Positions 52,465 through 60,995 of a stretch of 64,000 nucleotides of DNA are shown here, piece by piece (position 1 is the stretch's first letter; each line of letters begins with the position of its first letter). The position numbers and the translations under genes are program-made. Origin of the DNA: Devosia epidermidihirudinis (GTDB lineage Bacteria; Pseudomonadota; Alphaproteobacteria; Rhizobiales; Devosiaceae). Under the pieces are notes generated by a model, which worked only from the letters and a program-made list of their open reading frames with translations, was not told the DNA's origin and did no database searches. The stretch is from NCBI RefSeq assembly GCF_000971295.1, contig NZ_LANJ01000004.1:248001-312000 (forward strand), in the 5' to 3' direction.

Positions 52465-54051
52465 CTAGGCCTCGGCGCGAACAGCCAAAGCCTCGTCGAG
52501 CGTCATCGTCGTATGATGCTCCCAGCTTTCGTCGGTCAACGGATAGTCGATGCGGTAATGACCGCCCCGGCTCTCCGTGCGCCGCAGCGCCGCCGCAGCC
52601 ACCAGCGTGGCTGACGTCGTCATGTTGAGATAGGCGCTCGTTACGTGCTGAGCGCTGGCCTCAAGCTGGGCAATACTGCGCAGCGCCTGCCGCAACCCGT
52701 CCGCATCGCGCTCAACGCCCACGAGATCGGTCATCACCCGGCGCAATTGCTGCACCGCGGGCAGATCGCGCAGCACCTGCTCGGCCTTTTCGCCCTCCGC
52801 CTCGTCCCATTCGATCCCCTTGAAGGGTACAAGACTGCGCACCGGCTCGAGCCCGCCAATATCCTCGGCAATGCGCGCGCCATAGACTGTCGCCTCGAGC
52901 AGAGAATTGGAGGCCAGCCGGTTGGCACCATGCAGGCCCGTACAACTGGCTTCGCCGCACACCCAAAGTCCCGGCAATGACGAGCGTCCGCGCTCATCCA
53001 CCTTGACCCCGCCCATATGAAAATGCGCCGCTGGCGTCACTGGGATCATCTGGGTCACCGGATCGATCCCCGCATCGAGGCAATATTGCGAGACCGTGGG
53101 AAACCGCGTCAGGATATCGGCACCCAGCACCTGCCGCGTGTCGAGATAGACCTTCCGCCCCGCCTGGATCTGCCGGAAATTGGCCCGTGCCACCACATCG
53201 CGCGGCGCGAGTTCGGCGTCAGGGTGAAGGGCGGGCATGAAGCGCTCCCCGAGGTCATTGACCAGAATGGCCCCCTCCCCGCGCAGAGCCTCGGTGGCCA
53301 GCGGCGCGGGATCGGCCCCAGTCGCAATCGCCGTGGGATGAAACTGCACGAACTCCGCATCGGCAATCGCCGCGCCAGCCCGCGCCGCCATGCCCATAGC
53401 ATGACCACGCACACCCGGCGGATTAGTGGTCACGGCATAAAGCCCGCCCAGCCCACCTGCCGCCAGCACCGTGGCGCGTGCCCGAATAAACACCGGCTCG
53501 GAATATCGGTCGCCCAGCTTGCGGCAGAACACACCGACGATGCGCCCATTGTCCCGCGCCAGGCTCAGCACCGTGATACCCTCGACCACGCGGATGGAGG
53601 GGGTGCGCCGCACCTCGGCGATGATCGCCTGCATGATCGCCCAGCCCGCCCGGTCGCCCTCAACCTTGACGATGCGATTGGCCGAATGGGCGGCTTCGCG
53701 CCCCAGCGCGAAATTGCCGAAATCATCGCGGTCAAACGGCGTACCCCAGCGCGCCAGATCCTCAATTCGCGCTGCCGCCTCGCCGGTGACGCTCTCGGCG
53801 ATCCCGTGATCGACAATGCCCGCGCCCGCCATTTCGGTGTCGAGCGCATGGGCATGGCTGCTATCGCCCTTGCCCACCGCCGCCGCGACCCCGCCCTGCG
53901 CCCAGGCCGACGATGCCCCCAGGCCCAACAACTTGGGCGACAACACGGTAACGGGGCGCGGCGCCAGCTTCAGCGCGGTGAACAGCCCCGCCAGCCCCGC
54001 CCCAACGATCAGCGCGCCATCAGCATTGAGAGTGTTGTCGAACGTGGCCAT
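52465..54051 (-). CDS. nadB: L-aspartate oxidase
   Basis: A 528-residue FAD enzyme oxidising L-aspartate to iminoaspartate, the first step of NAD synthesis. It has FAD motif GAGLAGLFTALKL near residue 17, and the succinate-dehydrogenase-like HFHMGGVKVDERGRSSLPGLWVCGEASCTGLHGANRLASNSLLEATVYG region near 340-390. The start at 54051 is the first ATG of the family segment. nadA follows upstream in the same direction, but a gene on the other strand lies between them, so they are not one compact operon. nadC is not seen. Confidence 0.94.
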   Translation of the reverse strand: MATFDNTLNADGALIVGAGLAGLFTALKLAPRPVTVLSPKLLGLGASSAWAQGGVAAAVGKGDSSHAHALDTEMAGAGIVDHGIAESVTGEAAARIEDLARWGTPFDRDDFGNFALGREAAHSANRIVKVEGDRAGWAIMQAIIAEVRRTPSIRVVEGITVLSLARDNGRIVGVFCRKLGDRYSEPVFIRARATVLAAGGLGGLYAVTTNPPGVRGHAMGMAARAGAAIADAEFVQFHPTAIATGADPAPLATEALRGEGAILVNDLGERFMPALHPDAELAPRDVVARANFRQIQAGRKVYLDTRQVLGADILTRFPTVSQYCLDAGIDPVTQMIPVTPAAHFHMGGVKVDERGRSSLPGLWVCGEASCTGLHGANRLASNSLLEATVYGARIAEDIGGLEPVRSLVPFKGIEWDEAEGEKAEQVLRDLPAVQQLRRVMTDLVGVERDADGLRQALRSIAQLEASAQHVTSAYLNMTTSATLVAAAALRRTESRGGHYRIDYPLTDESWEHHTTMTLDEALAVRAEA

Positions 54052-54141
54052 GACGGCTCCCGGATAAACGCTTGGGGGTTTGACTTAGGCGAAACTACGT
54101 ATGACTCTGCGGCGCATTCGGCAGCTGGGCAGGGTAGAGCG

Positions 54142-54615
54142 GTGAATACACCGGACGACGACTTCAAGCAGGATAAACCCTGGCACCTTTGGGCCCGGGA
54201 AGCCTCTGCGCATTTCGAGCCCGAAATGCCAGAGCCGATCGCGCTCGATACGCTCCACGCCCTGTTTCAGACCGTCCTGACCCGTGCCGACTACCATTGC
54301 GCCTTGACCGGGCATGACTTTGGCCACGCCATAGACCAGCTGCAGGCCGTTCCCATCCAGCCCCGCCCCGATGGAGGCGCGCTGCATGTCGACAATTTCC
54401 TCTGCCTCAGCAAAGCCGCCACCGACGCCTTCACCCATGGCTATCTCACGATCGGCCCCGGGCTCGAAATCATTGTCGATCTCAGCCGGATCGATCCTGA
54501 TTTCTTTGAGCAACTGCATCCCCTCGGGCGACTGCTGGTGAGTGAGGGCAGCACCCCGCCAGACCCGATTGCTCTGGCCTATCACCGTGACAAGATCTTT
54601 CTCAGCGCCGATTAA
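54142..54615 (+). CDS. Degenerate HNH-like protein
   Basis: A 157-residue protein that keeps the frame of an HNH_2-type nuclease domain: the cysteine/TG segment [10 protein letters not shown], then LQAVPIQP where the first catalytic histidine should be, then [25 protein letters not shown] in place of the NGL-L-x-x-H-x-x-F-D-x-G segment. Both catalytic histidine positions are substituted (V and A), so nuclease activity is doubtful. GTG start at 54142 with AGGG upstream. It lies antiparallel between nadA and nadB, overlapping the end of nadA by four bases. The domain identity is inferred from pattern memory. Confidence 0.65.
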   Translation: MNTPDDDFKQDKPWHLWAREASAHFEPEMPEPIALDTLHALFQTVLTRADYHCALTGHDFGHAIDQLQAVPIQPRPDGGALHVDNFLCLSKAATDAFTHGYLTIGPGLEIIVDLSRIDPDFFEQLHPLGRLLVSEGSTPPDPIALAYHRDKIFLSAD

Positions 54616-55679
54616 TCCCGCTTCCGGCTCATCTCGATCATGCGCTCGACAGCGAGCCGCGCCGCTGGAATGATCTCCTCGGGCACGGTGATCTCTTCGC
54701 TCATGGTGTGCAGCGACCACAGCACGTTTTCGAGATTGATGCGCTTCATGTGCGGACAAATATTGCAGCCGCGCAGGAAATCGACACCCGTGGTTTCGGA
54801 GGCGACATTGTCCGACATCGAGCACTCGGTGACCATCACCACGCGCGGTGGCTTGGTGGATTTGACCCAGTCGATCATCGCCGCCGTCGATCCCGCGAAG
54901 TCCACCGCGTCGATCACTTCTGGCGGGCATTCGGGATGGGCGATGATCTTGGCCGTAGGATAGGCGTGACGCAGCTCGGAAATGTCATCGGCCGTGAACG
55001 TCTCGTGCACTTCGCACGAGCCCGCCCAGGTGATGATCTTTTTATGCGTCAGTTTGGCCGTATTCCGCGCCAGATACTGATCCGGGATCATGATGACCGT
55101 GTCGCCCTCGACCCGATTGACGATATCGACCGCATTGGACGAGGTGCAGCACACATCGGTCACGGCTTTCACCGCCGCCGAGGTGTTCACGTAAGTCACC
55201 ACCGGCACGCCGGGATACATTTTGCGCATGGCGATCACGTCTTCAGCCGTGATCGATGAGGCCAGCGAGCACCCAGCCCGGCTATCGGGAATGAGCACCG
55301 TCTTGCTCGGATTGAGCAGTTTGGACGTCTCGGCCATGAAGTGCACGCCGCACTGCACGATCACCTGCTGGGTGACCTTGGTGGCCTCCACCGCCAGCTG
55401 CAGACTGTCGCCCACAATGTCAGCCACGCCATGATAGATCTGCGGGGTCTGGTAGTTATGCGCCAGAATGACCGCGTCCTTCTCCTTTTTCAGCCGGTTG
55501 ATCTCAAAGATCAGCGGCGCATAAAACGGCCACTCGATCTCGGGGATCTTGTCCCGCACGCGATCATAGACCGGCGCGGTGGCCCGCTCGATGGCCTTGG
55601 AGAATTTCAGGTCGAAATGCTGCCCGAGGATGGCCCGGGCCTCATCGAGGGGCGTGATGGCATTGATAGTCTGAACCAT
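54612..55679 (-). CDS. nadA: Quinolinate synthase
   Basis: A 355-residue Fe-S enzyme condensing iminoaspartate with dihydroxyacetone phosphate to quinolinate. The three cluster cysteines are in [21 protein letters not shown] and [10 protein letters not shown]. Substrate-binding stretches such as [26 protein letters not shown] and [14 protein letters not shown] are clear. The ATG at 55679 opens [16 protein letters not shown]. Usually next to nadB; here the two are separated by a gene on the opposite strand. Confidence 0.95.
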   Translation of the reverse strand: MVQTINAITPLDEARAILGQHFDLKFSKAIERATAPVYDRVRDKIPEIEWPFYAPLIFEINRLKKEKDAVILAHNYQTPQIYHGVADIVGDSLQLAVEATKVTQQVIVQCGVHFMAETSKLLNPSKTVLIPDSRAGCSLASSITAEDVIAMRKMYPGVPVVTYVNTSAAVKAVTDVCCTSSNAVDIVNRVEGDTVIMIPDQYLARNTAKLTHKKIITWAGSCEVHETFTADDISELRHAYPTAKIIAHPECPPEVIDAVDFAGSTAAMIDWVKSTKPPRVVMVTECSMSDNVASETTGVDFLRGCNICPHMKRINLENVLWSLHTMSEEITVPEEIIPAARLAVERMIEMSRKRD

Positions 55680-55803
55680 GATCAGGCCCTCCCAAAGTTC
55701 GCCGGAACCTAGGGATTTTTTACGAGCATTTCAATGAACGCTCTTGCGGTAATTTTGCCACCGCCCTAACCGTTTCCCACCACGTGAACTGATGAGGCCC
55801 ACC

Positions 55804-56439
55804 ATGCCACAAGACGCAGCCGCAATTCGCTCCATTCTGTCGCTGGCCCCGGTCGTGCCGGTCATCATTCTCGATGACGTGTCGCAGGCCCGCCCCCTTG
55901 CAGAAGCGCTGGTCGCTGGTGGCCTGCCAATCCTGGAAGTCACGCTGCGCACGCCCAACGCCCTCAAGGTGATGGAAGAAATGGCCAAGGTCACCGGCGC
56001 CATCGTTGGCTCGGGCACCGTGCGCACCCCGCTGCACATGAAGCAGTCCGTGGATGCCGGTTGCCGCTTCATGGTCTCGCCGGGCATTTCGCCGCGCATT
56101 CTCGATGCTGCAGACGATATCGGCATTCCCCTGCTGCCTGGCATCGCGACCCCAAGCGAAGCCATGACAGCCTCCGAGCGCGGCTATAGCTTCCTCAAAT
56201 TTTTCCCCGCTGAAGCCAATGGCGGCGCGCCCGTGCTCAAGGCTTTCGCCTCGCCACTGGCCGACATCACCTTCTGCCCCACCGGCGGCATCGATGCGGA
56301 AAAAGCCAAAGTTTACCTCAGCCTCCCCAACGTCATCTGCGTTGGCGGTAGCTGGATCATGCCAGCCGACGCCATCGCCTCGGGTGACTGGACGCGCGTG
56401 GAAACGCTGGCCCGCGAAGCCAGCCAGCTGCGCGGTTAA
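55804..56439 (+). CDS. eda: 2-keto-3-deoxy-6-phosphogluconate aldolase
   Basis: A 211-residue class I aldolase of the KDPG/KHG family, cutting KDPG to pyruvate and glyceraldehyde 3-phosphate in the Entner-Doudoroff path. The glutamate is in LEVTLRTPNAL, the Schiff-base lysine in YSFLKFFPAEANGG, and the phosphate-binding GGIDAEKAKVYL follows. Start ATG has GAGG upstream; a preceding in-frame ATG at 55792 is less well placed. Other Entner-Doudoroff genes are not in the window. Confidence 0.9.
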   Translation: MPQDAAAIRSILSLAPVVPVIILDDVSQARPLAEALVAGGLPILEVTLRTPNALKVMEEMAKVTGAIVGSGTVRTPLHMKQSVDAGCRFMVSPGISPRILDAADDIGIPLLPGIATPSEAMTASERGYSFLKFFPAEANGGAPVLKAFASPLADITFCPTGGIDAEKAKVYLSLPNVICVGGSWIMPADAIASGDWTRVETLAREASQLRG

Positions 56440-56450
56440 ACCGCCCCATC

Positions 56451-56541
56451 AGTAGACCTTATCCTGAGCGTGTCGAAGGACGAGGTCGTGGCAGCATTGG
56501 TGAGCCCGACCTCGTGGTTCGACAGGCTCACCATGAGGTCT
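56451..56541. repeat. Inverted-pair repeat (family F)
   Basis: Two opposed units, the first reading GAGCGTGTCGAAGGACGAGG and the second GACCTCGTGGTTCGACAGGC, with the second identical in core to the single unit at 14691-14729. They form imperfect hairpins between eda and the ModE-like gene. Confidence 0.65.
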
Positions 56542-56567
56542 CAACAATAGGTCAGTCTGGAGCCGTC

Positions 56568-56936
56568 ATGAGCCAAGTTCCCCCCGACGGCCTTTCTCAT
56601 CTGCGAGTCACCCTCAGCGACACCGCCTATATGGGTCCCGGCCGGGCCGATCTCTTGGAGCTCATCGCCTCGACCGGCTCCATCTCTGCCGCAGGCAAGG
56701 CCATGGGCATGAGCTACAAGCGCGCCTGGAGTCTGGTGCAGGCGCTCAATTCCGGGTTTGGGATTCCGCTCGTGGAATCAAGCCGCGGTGGCGCTGCACA
56801 GGGCGGCGCACACCTCACCGAAGCGGGCACCACGGTCCTCGCCCATTACCGCGCCATGCAGGACAAGACCCGCGCCGCCATCGCCGACGATGTGGCTGCG
56901 CTGCGCGTCCGTTTCGATATTTCCGTCGGGAAATAA
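56568..56936 (+). CDS. ModE-like winged-helix regulator, DNA-binding domain only
   Basis: A 122-residue protein equal to the N-terminal DNA-binding half of ModE: RADLLELIASTGSISAAGKAMGMSYKRAWSLVQALNSGF is the helix-turn-helix and GAHLTEAGTTVLAHYRAM the wing. The molybdate-binding TOBE domains are missing, so sensing must occur elsewhere, or the protein acts as a constitutive factor. Followed by modA after 65 bases that contain a dyad of Mo-box type. GGAG precedes the ATG. Confidence 0.85.
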   Translation: MSQVPPDGLSHLRVTLSDTAYMGPGRADLLELIASTGSISAAGKAMGMSYKRAWSLVQALNSGFGIPLVESSRGGAAQGGAHLTEAGTTVLAHYRAMQDKTRAAIADDVAALRVRFDISVGK

Positions 56937-56968
56937 CGCTTGCGCGGCCCTATGGGCTTTGCAACAGT

Positions 56969-56992
56969 CGATATGAAATTCAAAACATATCG
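56969..56992. promoter_or_regulatory. ModE-type operator (Mo-box-like)
   Basis: CGATATG, ten bases, CATATCG: a perfect seven-base inverted repeat directly before the modA ribosome-binding site (GGAGG at 56993). Its ATAT core at a spacing near that of the known ModE box (ATAT...ATAT dyad) fits control of modA by the neighbouring ModE-like protein. Binding would overlap translation initiation of the transcript. Confidence 0.65.
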
Positions 56993-57001
56993 GAGGACTG
57001 T

Positions 57002-57736
57002 ATGAAGCGCATCCTGCTGGGCACCTTGCTGACAAGCCTGTTGCTGTCGACCGCGGCCCATGCTGACAGCGTCAGCGTTGCCGTTGCCGCCAACTTCACC
57101 AAGGTCGCCGAACAGCTGGCACCCCTGTTCAAGGCCGAAACCGGCCATGACGTGGTCTATAGCTTCGGCGCCACGGGTCAGCTCTATACCCAGATCAGCC
57201 AGGGCGCGCCCTTTGAAGTCCTGCTCGCCGCCGATGATGAGCGCCCCACCAAGGCCGTCACCGAAGGCCTTGGCGTTGAAGGCTCCGTCTTCACCTATGC
57301 CATCGGCGCGCTGGCGCTCTACAGCACCTCGCTCGATCTGACGGATGGCGAAGCCGTGCTCAAGGCCGACGCCTTCCACAAGATCGCCATTGCCGACCCA
57401 GCCGCAGCCCCCTATGGCCGCGCCGCAGTCGAAACCATCGAAAAACTGGGCCTGACATCAGCCATCGAGCCCAAGCTCGTGACCGGCGAAAACATCACCC
57501 AGACACTGCAGTTTGTTGAAACCAACAATGCCGAGCTGGGCTTTGTCGCCGCCAGCCAGGTCGTGGGCAAATCCAGCGTCTGGATCGTCCCCGCCGATCT
57601 CTACGAGCCCATCCGCCAGGACGCCGTACTGCTCACCACCGGCAAGGACAGCGACGCCGCGAAGGCCTATGTCGACTTCCTCAAGAGCGAAACCGCTGTC
57701 ACGGTGATCAAGGCCGCCGGTTACGTCGTCGAGTAA
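57002..57736 (+). CDS. modA: Molybdate ABC transporter substrate-binding protein
   Basis: A 244-residue periplasmic molybdate-binding protein. Signal peptide ends at AHA (residues 1-20). The mature protein reads VAVAANFTKVAEQLAPLFKAETGHDVVYSFGATGQLYTQI, whose serines bind oxyanion, and LGFVAASQVVGKSSVWIVPADLY. Start ATG has GGAGG with good spacing. Followed by modB after a REP pair; modC is not in the window. Confidence 0.94.
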   Translation: MKRILLGTLLTSLLLSTAAHADSVSVAVAANFTKVAEQLAPLFKAETGHDVVYSFGATGQLYTQISQGAPFEVLLAADDERPTKAVTEGLGVEGSVFTYAIGALALYSTSLDLTDGEAVLKADAFHKIAIADPAAAPYGRAAVETIEKLGLTSAIEPKLVTGENITQTLQFVETNNAELGFVAASQVVGKSSVWIVPADLYEPIRQDAVLLTTGKDSDAAKAYVDFLKSETAVTVIKAAGYVVE

Positions 57737-57753
57737 CGCGGCACTATGCACTG

Positions 57754-57827
57754 CGTCATCCCCGCGAAAGCGGGGATCTACCTTTCGGGCCGCGCCAAGG
57801 CAGATTCCCGCTTTCGCGGGAATGACG
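57754..57827. repeat. REP-like inverted pair (family B), between modA and modB
   Basis: Arms at 57754-57778 and 57803-57827 are near-perfect reverse complements; the left arm has diverged slightly (CCCCGCGAAAGCGGGG). Same family as at 49004-49080 and 49451-49529. It lies inside the modA-modB interval and could affect the relative level of the two products. Confidence 0.8.
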
Positions 57828-57867
57828 CCGTGCTCTAGGTTGGCGCCGGACGTGTGAGGAAACCATC

Positions 57868-58548
57868 GTGAATCTGGGCGACATCTGGACCCCGGTCAGC
57901 CTGACGCTGACGCTGGCAGCGATCAATACGGTGATCCTGCTGGTCATCGGCACGCCGATCGGCTGGTGGCTTGCCCGCAGCAAAAGCCGCTTCCGCGAAG
58001 CGGTGGGGGCCGTGGTCTCCATGCCGCTGGTCCTGCCTCCGACGGTTCTGGGATTTTACCTCTTGATCGCGCTCGGACCCAATGGCCCGGGCGGCTGGAT
58101 TGCCAGTTTCTGGGGTGGCCGCACGCTGGCGTTTTCCTTCACCGGCCTCATCATCGGCTCGATCTTTTATTCGCTGCCCTTCATGGTCCAGCCCCTGCGC
58201 AACGGCTTTGCCGCCATCGGCGACGATGCGCTCGAAGCCGCAACAAGCCTGGGCGCAAGCAATTGGCAGCGCTTCTGGCGCGTCGCCGTGCCCCTCGCCC
58301 GCCCCGGCTACATCACCGGCGCCGTCATGACCTTTGCCCACACGGTCGGCGAGTTTGGCGTCGTGTTGATGATTGGCGGCAATATTCCCGGCCAGACCAA
58401 GGTCATCGCCATCGCGCTCTACGACTATGTCGAACGCCTGCAATGGCAAGAAGCCCACATCATCGCCCTCGGCATGGTGATCTTCGCCTTTGTCGTCATC
58501 GCCATCACGTTGACGATTGACCGCAGAGTGAACGTGCCAATGCCCTAG
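57868..58548 (+). CDS. modB: Molybdate ABC transporter permease
   Basis: A 226-residue inner-membrane permease of the ModB/CysT type. About five to six hydrophobic helices are visible. The cytoplasmic EAA loop reads EAATSLGASNWQRFWRVAVPLARPGYITG, which contacts the ATPase. The start is a GTG at 57868 with GAGG seven bases before. No ATPase gene follows; the next feature is a repeat and a gene on the opposite strand. Confidence 0.92.
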   Translation: MNLGDIWTPVSLTLTLAAINTVILLVIGTPIGWWLARSKSRFREAVGAVVSMPLVLPPTVLGFYLLIALGPNGPGGWIASFWGGRTLAFSFTGLIIGSIFYSLPFMVQPLRNGFAAIGDDALEAATSLGASNWQRFWRVAVPLARPGYITGAVMTFAHTVGEFGVVLMIGGNIPGQTKVIAIALYDYVERLQWQEAHIIALGMVIFAFVVIAITLTIDRRVNVPMP

Positions 58549-58562
58549 AGCCACCGGCCTGC

Positions 58563-58674
58563 TCCCTCTCCCTTTGGGGGAGAGGGTTGGGGTGAGGGGG
58601 CCTTTTCTCGGCTCAAAACGCGGGGAAGGCCCCCTCACCCGACCTGCGGTCGACCTCTCCCCCAAGGGAGAGGT
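58563..58674. repeat. Palindromic repeat with CTCTCCC hairpins (family G)
   Basis: A CTCTCCCTTTGGGGGAGAG hairpin near 58566 and a CCTCTCCCCCAAGGGAGAGG one near 58653, separated by inverted GGTGAGGGGGCC and GGCCCCCTCACC segments. A partial relative occurs near 9164-9205. It occupies the interval between convergent modB and the RidA gene. Confidence 0.7.
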
Positions 58675-58677
58675 AAG

Positions 58678-59073
58678 CTAGGGCCGCCGCGCCACCAGAT
58701 CGATCTCCACCAACGCTCCCACCGCCAACGCGGTCACCCCGACAGTGGTCCGCGCGGGCAATTTACCCGCCTCGAAAAAACTCGGCCACAGCGCGTTGAG
58801 CGCGGCATAATCGCGCTCGAACTGGGTGAGGTAGATCCGCGCCATGGTGACATTCTCGAGCCCCAACCCGATCCCGCCCAGCACCACCTTGAGGTTCTCG
58901 ATCACGCGTTCGGTCTGCGCCTCAATCCCCTGTGGCAGCGGGGCATCGGGCGCCTCCGGATCGGTCGGCATCTGCCCGGTGACAAACACCCAGCCATCCA
59001 CCTCCACCGCATGAGAAAACGGCGCAACCGGGCGCGGACCAGAGGCGATGAGGTGATGGACAGGCATGCTCAT
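58678..59073 (-). CDS. RidA-family deaminase
   Basis: A 131-residue protein of the YjgF/RidA family. The markers are FVTGQMPTDPE, QTERVIENLKVVLGGIGLGLENV, LTQFERDYAALNALWPSFFEAGKLPARTTVGVTALAVGALVEIDLVA, including the conserved arginine in PARTTV. RidA proteins hydrolyse reactive enamines/imines made by PLP enzymes, which agrees with a serine dehydratase gene nearby though not adjacent. Start ATG at 59073 has GGAG seven bases upstream. Confidence 0.92.
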   Translation of the reverse strand: MSMPVHHLIASGPRPVAPFSHAVEVDGWVFVTGQMPTDPEAPDAPLPQGIEAQTERVIENLKVVLGGIGLGLENVTMARIYLTQFERDYAALNALWPSFFEAGKLPARTTVGVTALAVGALVEIDLVARRP

Positions 59074-59179
59074 GATGTCACTCCACTGTGATTGTGCTTG
59101 AGCCTCGACGCGCCGAACGCCATAAGTCAACTGCCGGAGCGCATCCTGCTCCGCAAAGGCCCATCGGGACCGCCCCAGA

Positions 59180-59881
59180 ATGTTCGATATCTTCCATACG
59201 ATCTCCCTCTACCTCGAGAGTTTTCTCGACACGATTTCCGGTAATTTCTGGCTGACATTCTGGTTCATCTTCGCCGTGGCGATTGGCGAAGCAGTCTTCA
59301 TCCTCGGCCTGTTCGTGCCCTCGACGCCCGTTCTGCTGATGGCTGGCGGCATTATCGCCGAGGGGCGCCTGCCCTTCTGGGAAGTGTATTTCGCCGCCGT
59401 GATCGGCGCCATTATCGGCGACGCGCTGTCCTATACGATCGGCCATTTCCTCAAGGATTCCATCAAGGAAGTCTGGCCGTTCCGCAACCACCGCGACCTG
59501 ATCGCGCGGGGCGAAGACTTTTTCGCCCGCCATGGCGGCAAGGCCGTGTTCATCGGCCGGTTCATTCCGGGCGTCAAAGCTGTGATCCCCGGCGTCGCCG
59601 GCATTATGGGCATGAGATACAGCCACTTCACCATCATCAACGTGACCTCGGCTTTCGTCTGGGCCGCCGCCCATATCCTGCCCGGCATGCTGTTGACGGC
59701 GTGGCTCAAGTCCATCGGCCTGTCGCTGGAACTGGTCATCGTCTTTGGCACGCTGATCCTGGCGGGCCTGTTCCTGCTGCTGCACTATTACAAGCGCATT
59801 CTGCTGTTTTTCGCGCCATGGATGGGTGGCCTTGGTCGCTCCATTCAGGCCCGCTGGGCCAAGAGCGAAGCCGAACACTAA
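59180..59881 (+). CDS. DedA-family membrane protein
   Basis: A 233-residue integral membrane protein of the DedA/SNARE-associated family. Segments typical of the family are EAVFILGLFVPSTPVLLMAGG and GRFIPGVKAVIPGVAGIMGMRYSHF. DedA proteins act as lipid-carrier flippases (undecaprenyl phosphate or phosphatidylethanolamine) or in membrane homeostasis. First gene after divergent RidA. No clear ribosome-binding site is seen. Confidence 0.92.
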   Translation: MFDIFHTISLYLESFLDTISGNFWLTFWFIFAVAIGEAVFILGLFVPSTPVLLMAGGIIAEGRLPFWEVYFAAVIGAIIGDALSYTIGHFLKDSIKEVWPFRNHRDLIARGEDFFARHGGKAVFIGRFIPGVKAVIPGVAGIMGMRYSHFTIINVTSAFVWAAAHILPGMLLTAWLKSIGLSLELVIVFGTLILAGLFLLLHYYKRILLFFAPWMGGLGRSIQARWAKSEAEH

Positions 59882-59950
59882 GCGCGAGCGGGACTTGTCG
59901 GCCCCGCCCCCTGTTCCCACATCAGTTCAAGCAAACCCGGGATAGATGAC

Positions 59951-60247
59951 ATGACCGAGACCGAACTGACCGTGCTGCGCGAAGATGGGGCCACCCGTGG
60001 CCGCTATGTCATCCACCTGGCGCCCGGCGCTGAGGCCGAGATGACCTTTGCCAAGGCCGCTGACGGCACCATCACCATCGACCACACGGGCGTTCCGCCC
60101 GAATTTGAAGGGCGCGGCATCGCCTCCAAGCTGGTCAACAAGGCTATTGCCGACGCCCGTGAGCAGGGCTTCAAGATTACACCAGTCTGCTCCTATGTGG
60201 TCGCCCAGTTCCGCCGCCATCCCGAATGGGCTGACCTCCGCGCCTGA
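59951..60247 (+). CDS. GNAT-like acetyltransferase, short YjdJ type
   Basis: A 98-residue protein of the small GNAT-related family. The acetyl-CoA binding segment is GVPPEFEGRGIASKLVNKAIADAREQGFKI, with the catalytic-side CSYVVAQFRRHPEW near the end. Family members transfer acetyl groups to unknown acceptors. Its stop overlaps the end of the convergent esterase gene by no more than a base. ATG follows GGGATAGATGAC without a strong site. Confidence 0.88.
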   Translation: MTETELTVLREDGATRGRYVIHLAPGAEAEMTFAKAADGTITIDHTGVPPEFEGRGIASKLVNKAIADAREQGFKITPVCSYVVAQFRRHPEWADLRA

Positions 60248-60850
60248 TCAGACGCCCGACAGAAACAACTGCGTTGCGGCAAGCTCTTCATGCCGCAGCT
60301 CATGGCCGCCCTCGTGCCAGACGAGCGTCGTCGCCGCACCCTGCCCCGCAAAGTAATCATTCAAGGCCTGCGTCGTCGCGACCGACGCCATCGGATCGCG
60401 TTTGCCTGCTGTGATCAACACCTGCCTGCCCGAAAAATCCACCTCGGGTGGCGTGAACGGAATGAGGGGATGCATCAGCACCGTGGCGTCGAACAGTTCA
60501 GGCGCCGCAAACTGCACCGCCGCCAGAATATTGGCGCCATTGGAATAGCCCAGCCCGATCACCTTGCGCGGCGCACACTCAGCCTTCTGCGCCGTGACAA
60601 AAGCGATCATCTGCGCCACCCGCAGGCGCAGATCATCCATGTCGTAGACGCCCTCGCCGGTCCGCCGGAAATAGCGCAGCGCGCCGCCTTCACTCACATC
60701 GCCGCGTGGCGCAACAATGCGGGCGCCCGGCAGCAATTGACCGGCCAGTTCAAAGAACTGGTTCTCGTCTCCGCCCGTGCCGTGGAACACGAAAAACAGG
60801 GGCGATGTCTCATCCGCCCCCGCGCCCGCACGAAAATGATAATCGACCAT
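60248..60850 (-). CDS. Alpha/beta hydrolase, phospholipase/carboxylesterase type
   Basis: A 200-residue serine esterase of the carboxylesterase/phospholipase group (MhqD/YpfH-like). HGTGGDENQF is the oxyanion loop, GLGYSNGAN near residue 101 the nucleophile elbow, and the catalytic His is in WHEGGHELRHEE. No signal peptide. Similar proteins take part in detoxification of quinones or aldehydes; the exact substrate is not readable. Convergent with the acetyltransferase gene and divergent from sdaA. Confidence 0.85.
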   Translation of the reverse strand: MVDYHFRAGAGADETSPLFFVFHGTGGDENQFFELAGQLLPGARIVAPRGDVSEGGALRYFRRTGEGVYDMDDLRLRVAQMIAFVTAQKAECAPRKVIGLGYSNGANILAAVQFAAPELFDATVLMHPLIPFTPPEVDFSGRQVLITAGKRDPMASVATTQALNDYFAGQGAATTLVWHEGGHELRHEELAATQLFLSGV

Positions 60851-60995
60851 TGCTGTCTCCTGTCACTGCCGAGAGATATCGACCTGCATGGCACCCGCCG
60901 CAACTGGCCAGCCGCGCCACGCACTGTTGCCATTTAACAAACAATGTCACGCAGCCGTCGGTTGCTGCGCCCGGCCATCCGTGCACAATGGCCCC

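Noticed and set aside
53017..54141. Plus-strand reading continuous with the HNH-like gene
   Set aside because: The first 375 codons are antisense to nadB; the real gene begins with GTG at 54142 where a ribosome-binding site and family-like text start.
12084..57827. CRISPR array suspected from repeated 25-base units
   Set aside because: Units are inverted, palindromic, irregularly spaced and distant from any cas gene; they are REP-like elements.
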